Origin: CAXNKH01 sp049296795
GTDB taxonomy: Bacteria > Pseudomonadota > Gammaproteobacteria > Burkholderiales > Burkholderiaceae_C
Assembly (NCBI GenBank): GCA_049296795.1
Contig: JBAQTC010000030.1
Location: 62,001 to 126,000, forward strand
DNA length: 64,000 bases
Reading direction: 5' to 3'
A program made the position numbers and the translations under genes. This document shows positions 25,416 to 34,495 of this stretch, one piece after another (position 1 is the stretch's first letter; each line of letters starts with the position of its first letter). The notes below the pieces were generated by a model that worked only from the letters and a program-made list of their open reading frames with translations, was not told the origin of the DNA and ran no database searches.

Positions 25416-28028
25416 GTGCCCTCCCCCTGCCCGCCCCCGCCCAGGACTGCTGTACCCGTCCTGCGTGAGCATTACCTGAAGCAAAAAGCCCTGCTATTGC
25501 AGGCCATTGTCGACACCGGGAGCTCGACCCGAGGCATACGCAGCACCCTGCTCAAGTTGTCGAACTTGGTCGACGAGATCCTGCGCCAGCTCTGGTCTCA
25601 AGCTGGGCTTGATGCGGCACTGGTCGCCGTCGGGGGCTATGGTCGCGCCGAAATGCTGCCGCATTCCGACGCCGATGTACTGGTACTACTGCCTGAAGGG
25701 GTGGTGCCCGACAGTGACCTCGAGCTCAAATCTAAGATTGAAGCCTTTATCGGGAGTTGCTGGGACAGCGGATTGGAAATTGGCTCGAGTGTGCGCACCG
25801 TATCGGACTGTTTAGCCGAATCTGCGAAGGACGTGACAGTTCAAACTTCGCTGCTCGAATCTCGATTGATCTGCGGCGATCCAGTCTTGTACCAGTCTTT
25901 TTGCCAGGAATTCCAGGCCGTTGTCGATCCCAAGGCTTTCTTTGTGGCCAAGACGCTTGAGCTGCAGCAGCGGCACAGTAAATTTGAGAACACGCCCTAC
26001 GCCCTGGAGCCCAACTGCAAAGAATCACCCGGGGGTTTGCGCGACTTGCAAGTGATCCTATGGGTGGCGCGGGCTGCCGGTCTTGGTAAAAATTGGGATG
26101 AGCTAGCGAAGAATGGTTTGGCCACGGCTTTCGAGATCAAACAGATCAAACAGAATGAAGCCTTGTTGCGACTGGTCAGGGCCCGCCTGCATCTGATTGC
26201 CAAACGGCGTGAAGACCGATTGGTGTTTGATCTGCAATCTGCAGTAGCCGAATCTTTTGGCTACCAATCCGTTTCGCCTGATGGGAATAAATTACCGGTG
26301 CGCGCCAGTGAAGCCCTGATGCGTCGCTATTACTGGGCGGCCAAGGCGGTGACTCAGTTGCACCAGATCCTGATGCTCAACATCGAGGAGCGACTCAACC
26401 CCAGCACCCACGTGCCACAGCCGATCAACCAGCGCTTTAGCGACAAAGCCGGGATGATCGACATCAACAGTGACGATCTGTACCAGCGCGAGCCGCATGC
26501 CATCTTGGAAACTTTCCTGATTTTCCAGAGTAGTCGCGGGGCCAAAGGTCTGTCGGCCCGGACTCTGCGTGCGCTTTACAACGCACGCAACATCATGAAT
26601 GCGAAGTTTCGCTCCGATCCCCAGAATCATGAAACTTTCAAACGTATCCTGTGTGAACCCGAAGGCATCACCCACGCGATGCGGCTGATGAACCAGACTT
26701 CAGTGCTGGGACGCTATTTGTGGGTATTCCGAAAAATCGTGGGTCAGATGCAGCATGACCTGTTCCATGTTTACACGGTCGATCAGCACATCCTGATGGT
26801 GTTGCGCAATGTGCGGCGCTTTTTCCTGCCCGAACACGCGCATGAATACCCTTTTTGCTCCCAGTTGGCCGCCGGCTGGGACAAGCCCTGGCTGCTCTAT
26901 ACCGCGGCGCTATTTCATGATATTGCCAAGGGGCGCGGCGGTGATCACTCCGAACTCGGCGCCCATGATGTGAGGCGTTTTTGCAAACAACATGGCATAG
27001 ATAGCCAAGATGCCGGTCTAATCGAATTTGTCGTCAAAGAGCATTTGTCCATGAGCCGGATCGCCCAAAAATCCGACCTGAGCGACCCCGATGTGATCGC
27101 TGCTTTTGCTAAACGGGTCGGTACCGAGCGGCAACTGACGGCCCTTTATTTGTTCACTGTGGCCGATATACGGGGCACCTCACCCAAGGTATGGAATGCT
27201 TGGAAAGGCAAGTTGCTGCAAGACCTGTTCCGTGCCACCTTGCTCACCTTGGGTGGTCGAGCACCGGATCCGGGTGCTGAAATCGAAACACGCAAGCGCG
27301 AAGCTCTGGTCGAGCTGGCCTTGAAAGCCGAGCCGCACCAGGGTTACCAAGCGCTGTGGGCCACACTGGATATGGCCTATTTCATGCGGCATACCGCCAA
27401 TGACATTGCCTGGCATACCCGGCAACTGTCACGCCATCTTGACCAACCCAAAGCCATTGTGCGAGCCCGTCGTTCCTTGCTGGGTGAAGGCTTGCAAGTT
27501 GTGGCCTATACACCCGACCAGCCCGATCTTTTTGCGCGGATTTGCGCCTACTTTGACCAGGCAGGTTTTAGCATTCTGGACGCCCGGATCTACACCACCA
27601 ATAAGGCCTATGCCCTGGATACTTTCCAGGTCATCAGTTCAGTTTTACCCGAGCATTACCATGAACTCACCAGCATGGTTGAGTCTGAACTGGCCCGCGC
27701 CATTGACCAAGTCGGACCCCTGCCCCCCAGCAGCCGAGGCCGTGTTTCGCGGCGGGTCAAGAGTTTCCCGATTGCTCCACGCGTTACGTTGCAACCCGAC
27801 GAAAAGGCCCAAAGCTGGTTGCTCAACATCATGGCCAGTGACCGTGCAGGACTCCTGTACAGCGTAGCGCGGATTTTGGCGCTGCACCATTTGAGCGTTC
27901 ATTCGGCCAAAGTGGCCACGCTGGGCGAACGGGTTGAAGACACCTTCCTTATTTCGGGTCCTGAGTTGCAGAACAACCGCTCCCAGATCGAAATTGAAAC
28001 CGAACTGCTCAAGGCGCTGGAAAACTAA
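25416..28028 (+). CDS. glnD: bifunctional uridylyltransferase/uridylyl-removing enzyme GlnD
   Basis: Nitrogen sensor that adds and removes UMP on PII according to glutamine. About 870 residues: nucleotidyltransferase domain GGYGRAEMLPHSDADVLVLLP, GlnE/GlnD linker, HD domain with FHDIAKGRGGDHSELG (uridylyl-removing activity), and two carboxy-terminal ACT domains (ARICAYFDQAGFSILDARIY and DRAGLLYSVARILALHHLSV). Start uncertain: GTG 25416 is chosen, TTG 25401 (overlapping map) is in frame; neither has a clear ribosome site. Confidence 0.95.
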   Translation: MPSPCPPPPRTAVPVLREHYLKQKALLLQAIVDTGSSTRGIRSTLLKLSNLVDEILRQLWSQAGLDAALVAVGGYGRAEMLPHSDADVLVLLPEGVVPDSDLELKSKIEAFIGSCWDSGLEIGSSVRTVSDCLAESAKDVTVQTSLLESRLICGDPVLYQSFCQEFQAVVDPKAFFVAKTLELQQRHSKFENTPYALEPNCKESPGGLRDLQVILWVARAAGLGKNWDELAKNGLATAFEIKQIKQNEALLRLVRARLHLIAKRREDRLVFDLQSAVAESFGYQSVSPDGNKLPVRASEALMRRYYWAAKAVTQLHQILMLNIEERLNPSTHVPQPINQRFSDKAGMIDINSDDLYQREPHAILETFLIFQSSRGAKGLSARTLRALYNARNIMNAKFRSDPQNHETFKRILCEPEGITHAMRLMNQTSVLGRYLWVFRKIVGQMQHDLFHVYTVDQHILMVLRNVRRFFLPEHAHEYPFCSQLAAGWDKPWLLYTAALFHDIAKGRGGDHSELGAHDVRRFCKQHGIDSQDAGLIEFVVKEHLSMSRIAQKSDLSDPDVIAAFAKRVGTERQLTALYLFTVADIRGTSPKVWNAWKGKLLQDLFRATLLTLGGRAPDPGAEIETRKREALVELALKAEPHQGYQALWATLDMAYFMRHTANDIAWHTRQLSRHLDQPKAIVRARRSLLGEGLQVVAYTPDQPDLFARICAYFDQAGFSILDARIYTTNKAYALDTFQVISSVLPEHYHELTSMVESELARAIDQVGPLPPSSRGRVSRRVKSFPIAPRVTLQPDEKAQSWLLNIMASDRAGLLYSVARILALHHLSVHSAKVATLGERVEDTFLISGPELQNNRSQIEIETELLKALEN

Positions 28029-28061
28029 GACTTAGGGCTCGTAATGGGGTTGATGTTAAGA

Positions 28062-28721
28062 CTACTTGCTTGAAGTAAGTAGGCGTTGTCGACCTGCCAG
28101 AATGTGGGCTTTGGCATGGGCTTCAGCTTTGAGATTGGAACCTTTTGAAATCGCGTCATAGATTTGACGGTGCTCCATATTGGACCGACGCATATTTCCC
28201 GGCCTATCGAAATTCTGACGCCTAAAAAGATGCAATTCTTGAACGTACTCTTTATAGACCCGATGAGCACGCTGATTTCCTGAAAGTGTGAGTATCAAAT
28301 CATGAAATTGAATGTTTAATCCATAGTAAGAATCGCTATTCTCAGCTAGACAAGCTGCATCCATTTGATCTAGCAAATCCTCGAATTGAATGCGATGTCT
28401 ATCCGTCAAATTATTAACGGAACGCTCCGCGGCAAAACTGAAAACCAAAGCCCGCAATTCATATATTTCAAGCATTTCAGCGACAGAAATCTCCCGCACG
28501 AATACACCACGATTTTTGACCGCCTTTACCAGACCGGTACCGGCGAGAATTCGTATGGCTTCTCGTACGGGTCCGCGGCTGGTCCCCACTCTAATTGCCA
28601 GCATCGCCTCGTTGAGTCTGTCGCCAGGTTTAAATTCACCCGCATAAATCAATTGCGTGATTTTTTCCGCTAGGGCCAGTGGTAACCCCTGATCTTCGAG
28701 TAGCGTTACGCTATCAGTCAT
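28062..28721 (-). CDS. GntR-family regulator with FCD ligand domain
   Basis: 219 residues. Amino-terminal winged helix with LNEAMLAIRVGTSRGPVREA and the wing VKNRGVFVREIS; the rest is the all-helical FCD domain that usually binds an organic acid and often a metal (histidines and aspartates in the RHRIQFEDLLDQMD and NIQFHDLIL segments). Its start directly follows the stop of the hydrolase gene, so it is the last gene of the catabolic run and very likely controls it. The palindrome at 37429-37446 over the promoter -35 box is the candidate operator. Confidence 0.9.
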   Translation of the reverse strand: MTDSVTLLEDQGLPLALAEKITQLIYAGEFKPGDRLNEAMLAIRVGTSRGPVREAIRILAGTGLVKAVKNRGVFVREISVAEMLEIYELRALVFSFAAERSVNNLTDRHRIQFEDLLDQMDAACLAENSDSYYGLNIQFHDLILTLSGNQRAHRVYKEYVQELHLFRRQNFDRPGNMRRSNMEHRQIYDAISKGSNLKAEAHAKAHILAGRQRLLTSSK

Positions 28722-29609
28722 TCAATGACCAAGAGTAAAAAATCGATTAAGTGCTTCATAGGTTTCCGTAGGACATTCTTCCTGTAGGTAATGACCAGAA
28801 GGCACTGTTCCAGCTTGCACAATATTGCTGGCGTAGTTGCCCCAAACCTCTACCGCTTTGTGATTGCGACCTACGCCACCATTGGCGCCCCATAAGATTA
28901 GGGAGGGACAGGTTACCCGACGTCCTTGATCGAAGTCTTCCGAGTCCATGGCGAGATCAATTCCGGCAGTTGCACGGTATTCCTCACACATTGCCCGAAC
29001 TGTTTCAGGGTTGCTAATACAACGGATGTAGTCGGCCAAAGCTGTGGGATTAAAAAAATCCGTACCCTTGTCTGTCTTTGATAATTTTCTTCTTATATAG
29101 AACTCAGGGTCAGCGCTGATCATTCTCTCTGGAGTGGGGGACGGTTGGATCATAAAAAACCAATGCCAAGAAAATCTCCCCCACTGCAAAGTTACGTTGT
29201 TCAGCAAATGATGCTGTGGCAACATATCCATGAACCCTGCTCGCAATACCCGCTCTGGACTGTCTAAGCACATGCGATGTAAAACACGTGCCCCTCTGTC
29301 ATGGCCAGCGGCATAGAATTTGTCAAAGCCCAAGGATTGCATGACCTCCACCTGATCCTGCGCCATCGCTCTAAAGGAATAGGCTGCATGATCCACCCCG
29401 CCGGGCGGCTTGGAACTGTCACCGTACCCTCGAAGATCGGTACATACAACGGTAAAATCTCGTGCGAGTTGAGGTGCCACTGCATTCCAAGTCAAATGGT
29501 TAAAGGGGTTGCCATGCATGAGAAGTAAAGGAGGTCCACTGCCCCCAACTACGGTGACGATTTCTGCACCTGTTGTTTTGACAACTGTTTTTGAAAAATT
29601 TTCAAACAT
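28722..29609 (-). CDS. alpha/beta hydrolase of the haloacetate (fluoroacetate) dehalogenase group
   Basis: 295 residues from ATG 29609; the frame is open to 29645. The nucleophile is aspartate, not serine: GHDRGAR puts Asp104 with Arg105 and Arg108. Asp128, His149, Trp150, Tyr211 and His273 (PSGHYLQ) lie where the known fluoroacetate dehalogenase of Burkholderia FA1, as I recall it, has Asp128, His149, Trp150, Tyr212 and His271, that is the triad, the carboxylate clamp and the halide pocket. DLRGYGDSSKPP is also shared. Predicted to hydrolyse a C-halogen bond next to a carboxylate; homologues of unknown substrate exist, so activity is inferred. Confidence 0.82.
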   Translation of the reverse strand: MFENFSKTVVKTTGAEIVTVVGGSGPPLLLMHGNPFNHLTWNAVAPQLARDFTVVCTDLRGYGDSSKPPGGVDHAAYSFRAMAQDQVEVMQSLGFDKFYAAGHDRGARVLHRMCLDSPERVLRAGFMDMLPQHHLLNNVTLQWGRFSWHWFFMIQPSPTPERMISADPEFYIRRKLSKTDKGTDFFNPTALADYIRCISNPETVRAMCEEYRATAGIDLAMDSEDFDQGRRVTCPSLILWGANGGVGRNHKAVEVWGNYASNIVQAGTVPSGHYLQEECPTETYEALNRFFTLGH

Positions 29610-29625
29610 GAAAATGCTTTCTGAG

Positions 29626-30699
29626 TTACCCAATGAAATTAACAATGGCTTGTGTCATATCTGCCGTCGTAGCCACACCCCGGATATCACCTGTGCGCGT
29701 CTTTGAATCGGACAACGTCAGGTCAATGGCGGCCCCCATACTCTGTGCTGCAGCAATGGCCTGCGGTATGTCTTTCCTTCGACCTAGCCAATCGATCAAC
29801 ATGCGAGTTGATTCGATCATGGCATAAGGATTAGCACAGCCCTTACCTGCAATGTCTGGCGCTGAACCGTGGGTAGCTTGGGCCATCGCAAAGTCGCCAT
29901 CACCGATACACAAACCTGGAGCCATACCCAAGCCACCGACAAGTCCTGCAGCCTCATCAGTCAAGATATCACCAAACAAATTAGTGGTTACAACAACGTC
30001 AAAATTTTGTGGGTCTCGCACTAATCTCATGGCCATGGTATCGACACTGACTTCGCTCACTTTGACATCTGGAAAGTCTTTTGCCACCCGATAACATTCC
30101 TCTACAAACATTCCGCAACCAAGTTTGAACACTGAACTTTTGTGAACGACGGTTAACTGCTTTCGACGCTGGCGCGCCAAGTTAAACGCCACTCTTGCCA
30201 CTCGCTCGCTACCGACCCGAGTGATGACACGAACCGATATGGTCATGTCCTCGCTGGGTCGGAACTCACCGGAACCAGCAACCACATTTCGGTCGGGCTG
30301 AAAGCCTTCGTTGTTCTCCCGCACAATGATCAAATCAATATCATCATAAAGACAACCGATGTCCTTGTAGGACCGGGTTGGCCTAACGTTGGCAAAAAGA
30401 TTGAATTTTTTCCGCATGATGGGGTGCGGATTGATTGCTCCGGGGCCCGCTGGATACTCTCGGTGTCCAATCGGACCGAGTAAAAACCCATTCATGTTTG
30501 ATAAGATTTCGAGCGTTCCAGGGGGAAAGGTAGTACCCACGGTATCCAACGCTCGTCGACCAATTGGCATTTCTCGCCATTCAATACGTAAACCATGTCT
30601 CTTGGCAGCCGCACTGGCAATTGCGACTGCAGCTGGAACGATTTCATGACCAATGTCATCGCCATTTAAAACACCTAAGACCAGATGGGGAGAATGCAT
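29626..30699 (-). CDS. isocitrate/isopropylmalate/tartrate-type dehydrogenase
   Basis: 357 residues of the beta-decarboxylating dehydrogenase family. GDDIGHEIVPA replaces the usual GDGIGPE; the substrate arginines appear in FNLFANVRPTRSY and VRENNEG, the catalytic lysine in VHKSSVFKLG, the metal aspartates in TNLFGDILTDEAAGL, and the cofactor loop is HGSAPDIAGKGCANPYAM. Family members oxidise and decarboxylate a 2-hydroxy acid with a beta-carboxylate (malate, tartrate, isopropylmalate). Leucine synthesis genes are not nearby, and the surroundings point to catabolism, as for TtuC. Exact substrate unknown. Confidence 0.85.
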   Translation of the reverse strand: MHSPHLVLGVLNGDDIGHEIVPAAVAIASAAAKRHGLRIEWREMPIGRRALDTVGTTFPPGTLEILSNMNGFLLGPIGHREYPAGPGAINPHPIMRKKFNLFANVRPTRSYKDIGCLYDDIDLIIVRENNEGFQPDRNVVAGSGEFRPSEDMTISVRVITRVGSERVARVAFNLARQRRKQLTVVHKSSVFKLGCGMFVEECYRVAKDFPDVKVSEVSVDTMAMRLVRDPQNFDVVVTTNLFGDILTDEAAGLVGGLGMAPGLCIGDGDFAMAQATHGSAPDIAGKGCANPYAMIESTRMLIDWLGRRKDIPQAIAAAQSMGAAIDLTLSDSKTRTGDIRGVATTADMTQAIVNFIG

Positions 30700-30735
30700 G
30701 GATATTCCTTTGATTCACAACTAGTCAGCAATTGC

Positions 30736-31764
30736 CTATAACGAAGCCGATCCCGTTACCCTCAATTTTCTGGCTCCTGCCATACGGGAGGCTATGCGTA
30801 ACGCTTGTTCCAATGCCCCTGTGTCAGCCTTACCTTGTCCAACAATGTCAAAAGCTGTGCCATGAGCAGGTGTCGTGAACACGACATTCATGCCCGCGGT
30901 CACAGTGACCCCCTTGTTAAATCCAAGTAATTTGGTTGCGATCTGTCCTTGATCGTGGTACATCATGACCACGCCGTCATACTCACCCTTTAATGCCTTT
31001 AGAAATATGGCATCTGAAGAAATTGGTCCCGTGCATTGAATCCCACTGGAGACAAGACTTTCTACCGTAGGTTTGATGATGGTAATTTCTTCGTGACCGA
31101 ATAATCCACCTTCGCCACAGTGAGGGTTGAGAGCTGCAACACCAATTCGAGGAATTTCAATACCGTTAGCCCGTAAAGTGTTGTGTGCAAGGTTAACGGC
31201 CGATTTAATCCTATCCGGGGAAATCATTCCGATAGCCTCGCTCAAGGCCACATGCGAAGTCACACGAAAAGTGGCGAATTCCTTGATAACATTCATTTCC
31301 CCAAAGAATCCCTGATGACCAGTCAGGGCAGCAAACATTTGATGCTCATCGTGGTATTTCCATCCTCCTCTATGCAAAGCAGCTTTGTTCAGGGGCGCAA
31401 AACTAATACCATCGAGCTCGCCTTGACTTGCTAAATCGATCATGTACTTCAACGTCTCGCCAGTTAAGCGGCCAGATTCTTGTGAAATTTCACGACGCTT
31501 AATAGTCTTCGGGTCAATATTTCCCAAATCAATCAGCGGTATTTCGTTGCAAGCCCAATCAATTTCTGTAATATTTTTGTAACAACGCCAGTTCAATTCA
31601 ACCCCAGCGTCTTTTACGCCGAGCTCCAACACACGTGCATCGCCCACTAGCACTATGCGAGCGACTGATTTCAGAATGTCAGAAGCAAGAAGTTTTGCGC
31701 TGATTTCAGGACCGATACCGGTCATATCGCCCAGCATCAAGCCAATGATTGGGAGTTGGTTCAT
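30736..31764 (-). CDS. PdxA-family dehydrogenase, catabolic paralogue
   Basis: 342 residues from ATG 31764, which has GGAG eight bases ahead; ATG 31785 overlaps the upstream stop (ATGA) but lacks a ribosome site. The three metal histidines of PdxA are kept (SHVAL 171, NPHCGEGG 215, MMYHDQG 270), as is PAHGTAFDIVGQGKAD. The substrate segment, GHTEF in PdxA, reads DEHQMF (His141, Gln142), so the threonine is lost. The setting suggests a PdxA2/TphB-like enzyme acting on a hydroxy acid in a breakdown route rather than in pyridoxal phosphate synthesis. Confidence 0.85.
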   Translation of the reverse strand: MNQLPIIGLMLGDMTGIGPEISAKLLASDILKSVARIVLVGDARVLELGVKDAGVELNWRCYKNITEIDWACNEIPLIDLGNIDPKTIKRREISQESGRLTGETLKYMIDLASQGELDGISFAPLNKAALHRGGWKYHDEHQMFAALTGHQGFFGEMNVIKEFATFRVTSHVALSEAIGMISPDRIKSAVNLAHNTLRANGIEIPRIGVAALNPHCGEGGLFGHEEITIIKPTVESLVSSGIQCTGPISSDAIFLKALKGEYDGVVMMYHDQGQIATKLLGFNKGVTVTAGMNVVFTTPAHGTAFDIVGQGKADTGALEQALRIASRMAGARKLRVTGSASL

Positions 31765-31781
31765 CGGTTGCTCCAGTATGT

Positions 31782-33203
31782 TCATGCAGCTTTGCGGGAT
31801 AAGGTCGACATCAGGGCGTGGATTGAAGGCAACCTCTCGAACTCCCTCACCATCGCAACTACCTCTTTGGCTGCCTGAGTCGAAAACTTGGCGAAATCAG
31901 CATTCTCGAGAAATTTGAAGGCCACTTCTTCGTAACTCATGGGATCGGCAGGGCTCCCTTTACCAAAATCAGCACGACCCGTCAGCCTGCGTCCATCAAC
32001 AAGTTCAATGTCAATCAAGGTTGTCATCTTGTGATAACCAGCTGCTTCGGCATCTTTATCGACAACAAAATCAACCTTCTCAATCATTGCCCTAACTTCA
32101 GGGCGCATAACCACCTCGTCTGTGAACTCACCCAATCCCGCACGCCCCTCTATCAAAAGAATGGCCATGCAAAATTCCATAGAAAATTTAGCCTGCAGCT
32201 CATTAGTAGGTCGATGGTGGATCAAAGCATTGGGCATATTCTGGTTGGTTCCGACCCGGACTCGAGCCACGTCCTTGGCCTGAATTTTGTGAGTCTTGAT
32301 CAGCCTGAGCATTTCCGTCATCCCGGGATGGGTGAGCGAACCTGATGGATGCGGCTTGATAGAAACACCCGGATTTGCAAAAGTCCAAGGCGAGCCAAGT
32401 TTTCCAGCAATAGATTGCGCGTCAAATCCTCCCCCTGCTGCGCTGAAGAATCCCCGTGGTGCCTCAAGAATATGATCTGTCGCAGTCCAACCGTAAGACG
32501 CAAATTGTGCAGCAGTAACCCCGCTTTCCGAAGAACGACCTGCATGAAATGGCTTGGTCATTGTCCCGAAATTTTCCCGCAAACCAGCAGATTGGCTGCC
32601 TGCTATGGACAAGGCACGAGCTGTTGTCTGCGTATCGAGTCCCATTAATTTGGCGCTCGCGGCGGCGGCTGCAAACGTCCCGCAAGTTCCAGTGGCATGA
32701 AAACCAGTCTGATAATGACGCGGATTAATGGCTTCGGCAATTTTGCACTCAACTTCAACACCGAGATGATAGGCAAGCATGGTGTCAGCTCCAGAGGCAT
32801 TCATCAGCTCACCCATGGCAAGTGCCGCAGGCAGGGCGGGGGCTGTGGGATGGGTCAACAGACCATAAACCCTGTCTGTCGCCACGGCAAGTTGTGTATC
32901 GTCATAGTCATCGGCATGGATTGCGACCCCATTAGCAAATGCGGCAAAGCGAGGTGCAATCTTCAACTGGGTTCCTATGACAGTCGCCGGCCCGTGGCCA
33001 AGGTTGAGCTCTGACAAATGCTGACGCACCAATCCACCGCAATGTGCAGCTCCTCCTGATAGAGCTAATCCCAATCCATCGAGAATAGATTTTTTGCCAA
33101 CCTCGATGACAGTTGCCGACAAATCAGTTACTTTCGCTTCTGAAATGAACTGCGAGAGGTAGTTGGTCAAATGTTTTGTTTGTTGATCGATAGTTTTTTC
33201 CAT
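31782..33203 (-). CDS. MmgE/PrpD family protein
   Basis: 473 residues. The family includes 2-methylcitrate dehydratase, cis-aconitate decarboxylase and iminodisuccinate epimerase, all acting on small di- or tricarboxylic acids. Seen here: SILDGLGLALSGG near 40, FANGVAIHADDYDDTQLA near 110 (the HADDYDD signature), HPTAPALPAALAMGE near 145, and GFHATGTCGTFAAAAA near 180. Start supported by AGGAGAAACAC before the ATG. Its place with two dehydrogenases and an acid-type importer fits a dicarboxylate breakdown pathway. No signal peptide. Confidence 0.88.
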   Translation of the reverse strand: MEKTIDQQTKHLTNYLSQFISEAKVTDLSATVIEVGKKSILDGLGLALSGGAAHCGGLVRQHLSELNLGHGPATVIGTQLKIAPRFAAFANGVAIHADDYDDTQLAVATDRVYGLLTHPTAPALPAALAMGELMNASGADTMLAYHLGVEVECKIAEAINPRHYQTGFHATGTCGTFAAAAASAKLMGLDTQTTARALSIAGSQSAGLRENFGTMTKPFHAGRSSESGVTAAQFASYGWTATDHILEAPRGFFSAAGGGFDAQSIAGKLGSPWTFANPGVSIKPHPSGSLTHPGMTEMLRLIKTHKIQAKDVARVRVGTNQNMPNALIHHRPTNELQAKFSMEFCMAILLIEGRAGLGEFTDEVVMRPEVRAMIEKVDFVVDKDAEAAGYHKMTTLIDIELVDGRRLTGRADFGKGSPADPMSYEEVAFKFLENADFAKFSTQAAKEVVAMVREFERLPSIHALMSTLSRKAA

Positions 33204-33340
33204 GTGTTTCTCCTATGAATTGAGCCAAACTGGCTAGGGTTTGTGTTCGGCATGAACACCGATTAATGAATTGAATTCGTGCCTGATTTCATCCGCTGTG
33301 CTGACAAAATCAACCAGATTTGAGTCCTCTTTGCCATCTC
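33204..33340. other. gap inside the catabolic run with a hairpin
   Basis: 137 bases between the ABC ATPase gene and the MmgE/PrpD gene. It holds a GTGTTC-GGCAT-GAACAC inverted repeat (33243-33259) and the ribosome site of the downstream gene. No T tract follows, so it may be a processing site, attenuator or second operator. No promoter is convincing. Confidence 0.4.
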
Positions 33341-34408
33341 CTAAGAGGCAAGTGCCCGACAGTGTTCAGGTGGGAAATGTAGCCAAGTGTGGCTTCCTTC
33401 TTCGATAAGGACATTGACAGGCGCTGTGACCCTGATGGTCTGCCCCCCAGCTAGAGCCACCAAATAGTCCCGATGCGGACCCAAATAGACTTGACGGGTT
33501 ACCGTACCTTGTATCCAGTTGGACTCCATACTGTCGGGTCTAGATGTCGCCATCCGAATATCGTGGTGTCGGATCGAAACCGCACTTTCTCCCCGACCAG
33601 AAAACTCACCTGAACCACATCTAAGCACAAGTCCGTTTTCGCAATCAATGGTATTTTGGCCATCCCAACGGCCTTTGAACACATTGGCTGACCCAATAAA
33701 CTTGGCAACAAACTCAGTACGAGGTCTCTGATAAATATCCTCGGGGGAACCAGCTTGTTCAATCACGCCCTGGTTCATGATGACAATTAGGTTGGCCGTT
33801 GTCATCGCTTCAGCTTGGTCGTGTGTCACATAAACCGTGGTGTAGCGGTACTTGTCATGCAGACGGCGGATTTCAAAACGCATTTCCTCTCTTAAATTTG
33901 CGTCTAGATTGGACAAAGGTTCATCAAGTAACAATATTTCTGGCTCAATCACTAGCGCACGTGCCAGTGAGACTCGCTGCTGTTGCCCCCCAGACAAATT
34001 GCCCGGATATCGTTGTGCCAACGCAGTGAGTTTGGTGGCCGTCAATATGGTGTCCGCCCTCTTTTGTATTTCTTCTTTCGAGAGTCCGCGCAAACGCAAG
34101 CCATAAGCGATATTTTCAAACACTGTCATATGTGGCCACAGTGCGTAACTCTGAAAAATCATCGACATATTTCTCTTCTCAGGTGGCTCTGTATGAGATG
34201 GCGCTGAGATGCGACGACCCCCCACATGAATTTCACCCTTGTCAGGCTCAAGGAAACCTGCAATCAGTCTTAATGTAGTTGTCTTCCCACAACCGGAAGG
34301 GCCTAGCAAACAAACCAAATTTCCCTTCTCAATAGCGAGTGAAATATCTTTAACCACCGTGAGATCACCATACCTCTTGGTTAAACCCGTTAACTCTAAA
34401 AAACTCAT
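33341..34408 (-). CDS. ABC transporter ATP-binding protein (PotA/FbpC type)
   Basis: 355 residues: Walker A GPSGCGKTT near 38, Q-loop FQSYALWPHMTVFENIAYG, signature LSGGQQQRVSLARAL, Walker B LLLDEPLSNLDANLRE and switch VTHDQAEAM, then a carboxy-terminal TOBE domain of about 110 residues that is typical for importers of spermidine, iron or organic anions. Energises the permease encoded just upstream. Part of the low-GC run; an 87-base gap separates it from the permease gene. Confidence 0.93.
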   Translation of the reverse strand: MSFLELTGLTKRYGDLTVVKDISLAIEKGNLVCLLGPSGCGKTTTLRLIAGFLEPDKGEIHVGGRRISAPSHTEPPEKRNMSMIFQSYALWPHMTVFENIAYGLRLRGLSKEEIQKRADTILTATKLTALAQRYPGNLSGGQQQRVSLARALVIEPEILLLDEPLSNLDANLREEMRFEIRRLHDKYRYTTVYVTHDQAEAMTTANLIVIMNQGVIEQAGSPEDIYQRPRTEFVAKFIGSANVFKGRWDGQNTIDCENGLVLRCGSGEFSGRGESAVSIRHHDIRMATSRPDSMESNWIQGTVTRQVYLGPHRDYLVALAGGQTIRVTAPVNVLIEEGSHTWLHFPPEHCRALAS

Positions 34409-34495
34409 CGAATCGATCCTCTATTTTTGTTATCTGGACAACATCGTTCAAGAAGAAGAGACTTCTCTCGTTGCAAACATTGCGTCCTCTTATTG

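Noticed and set aside
30736..31764. Annotation as biosynthetic pdxA
   Set aside because: The GHTE substrate segment is changed and the gene sits in a catabolic run; no other pyridoxal phosphate genes are near.
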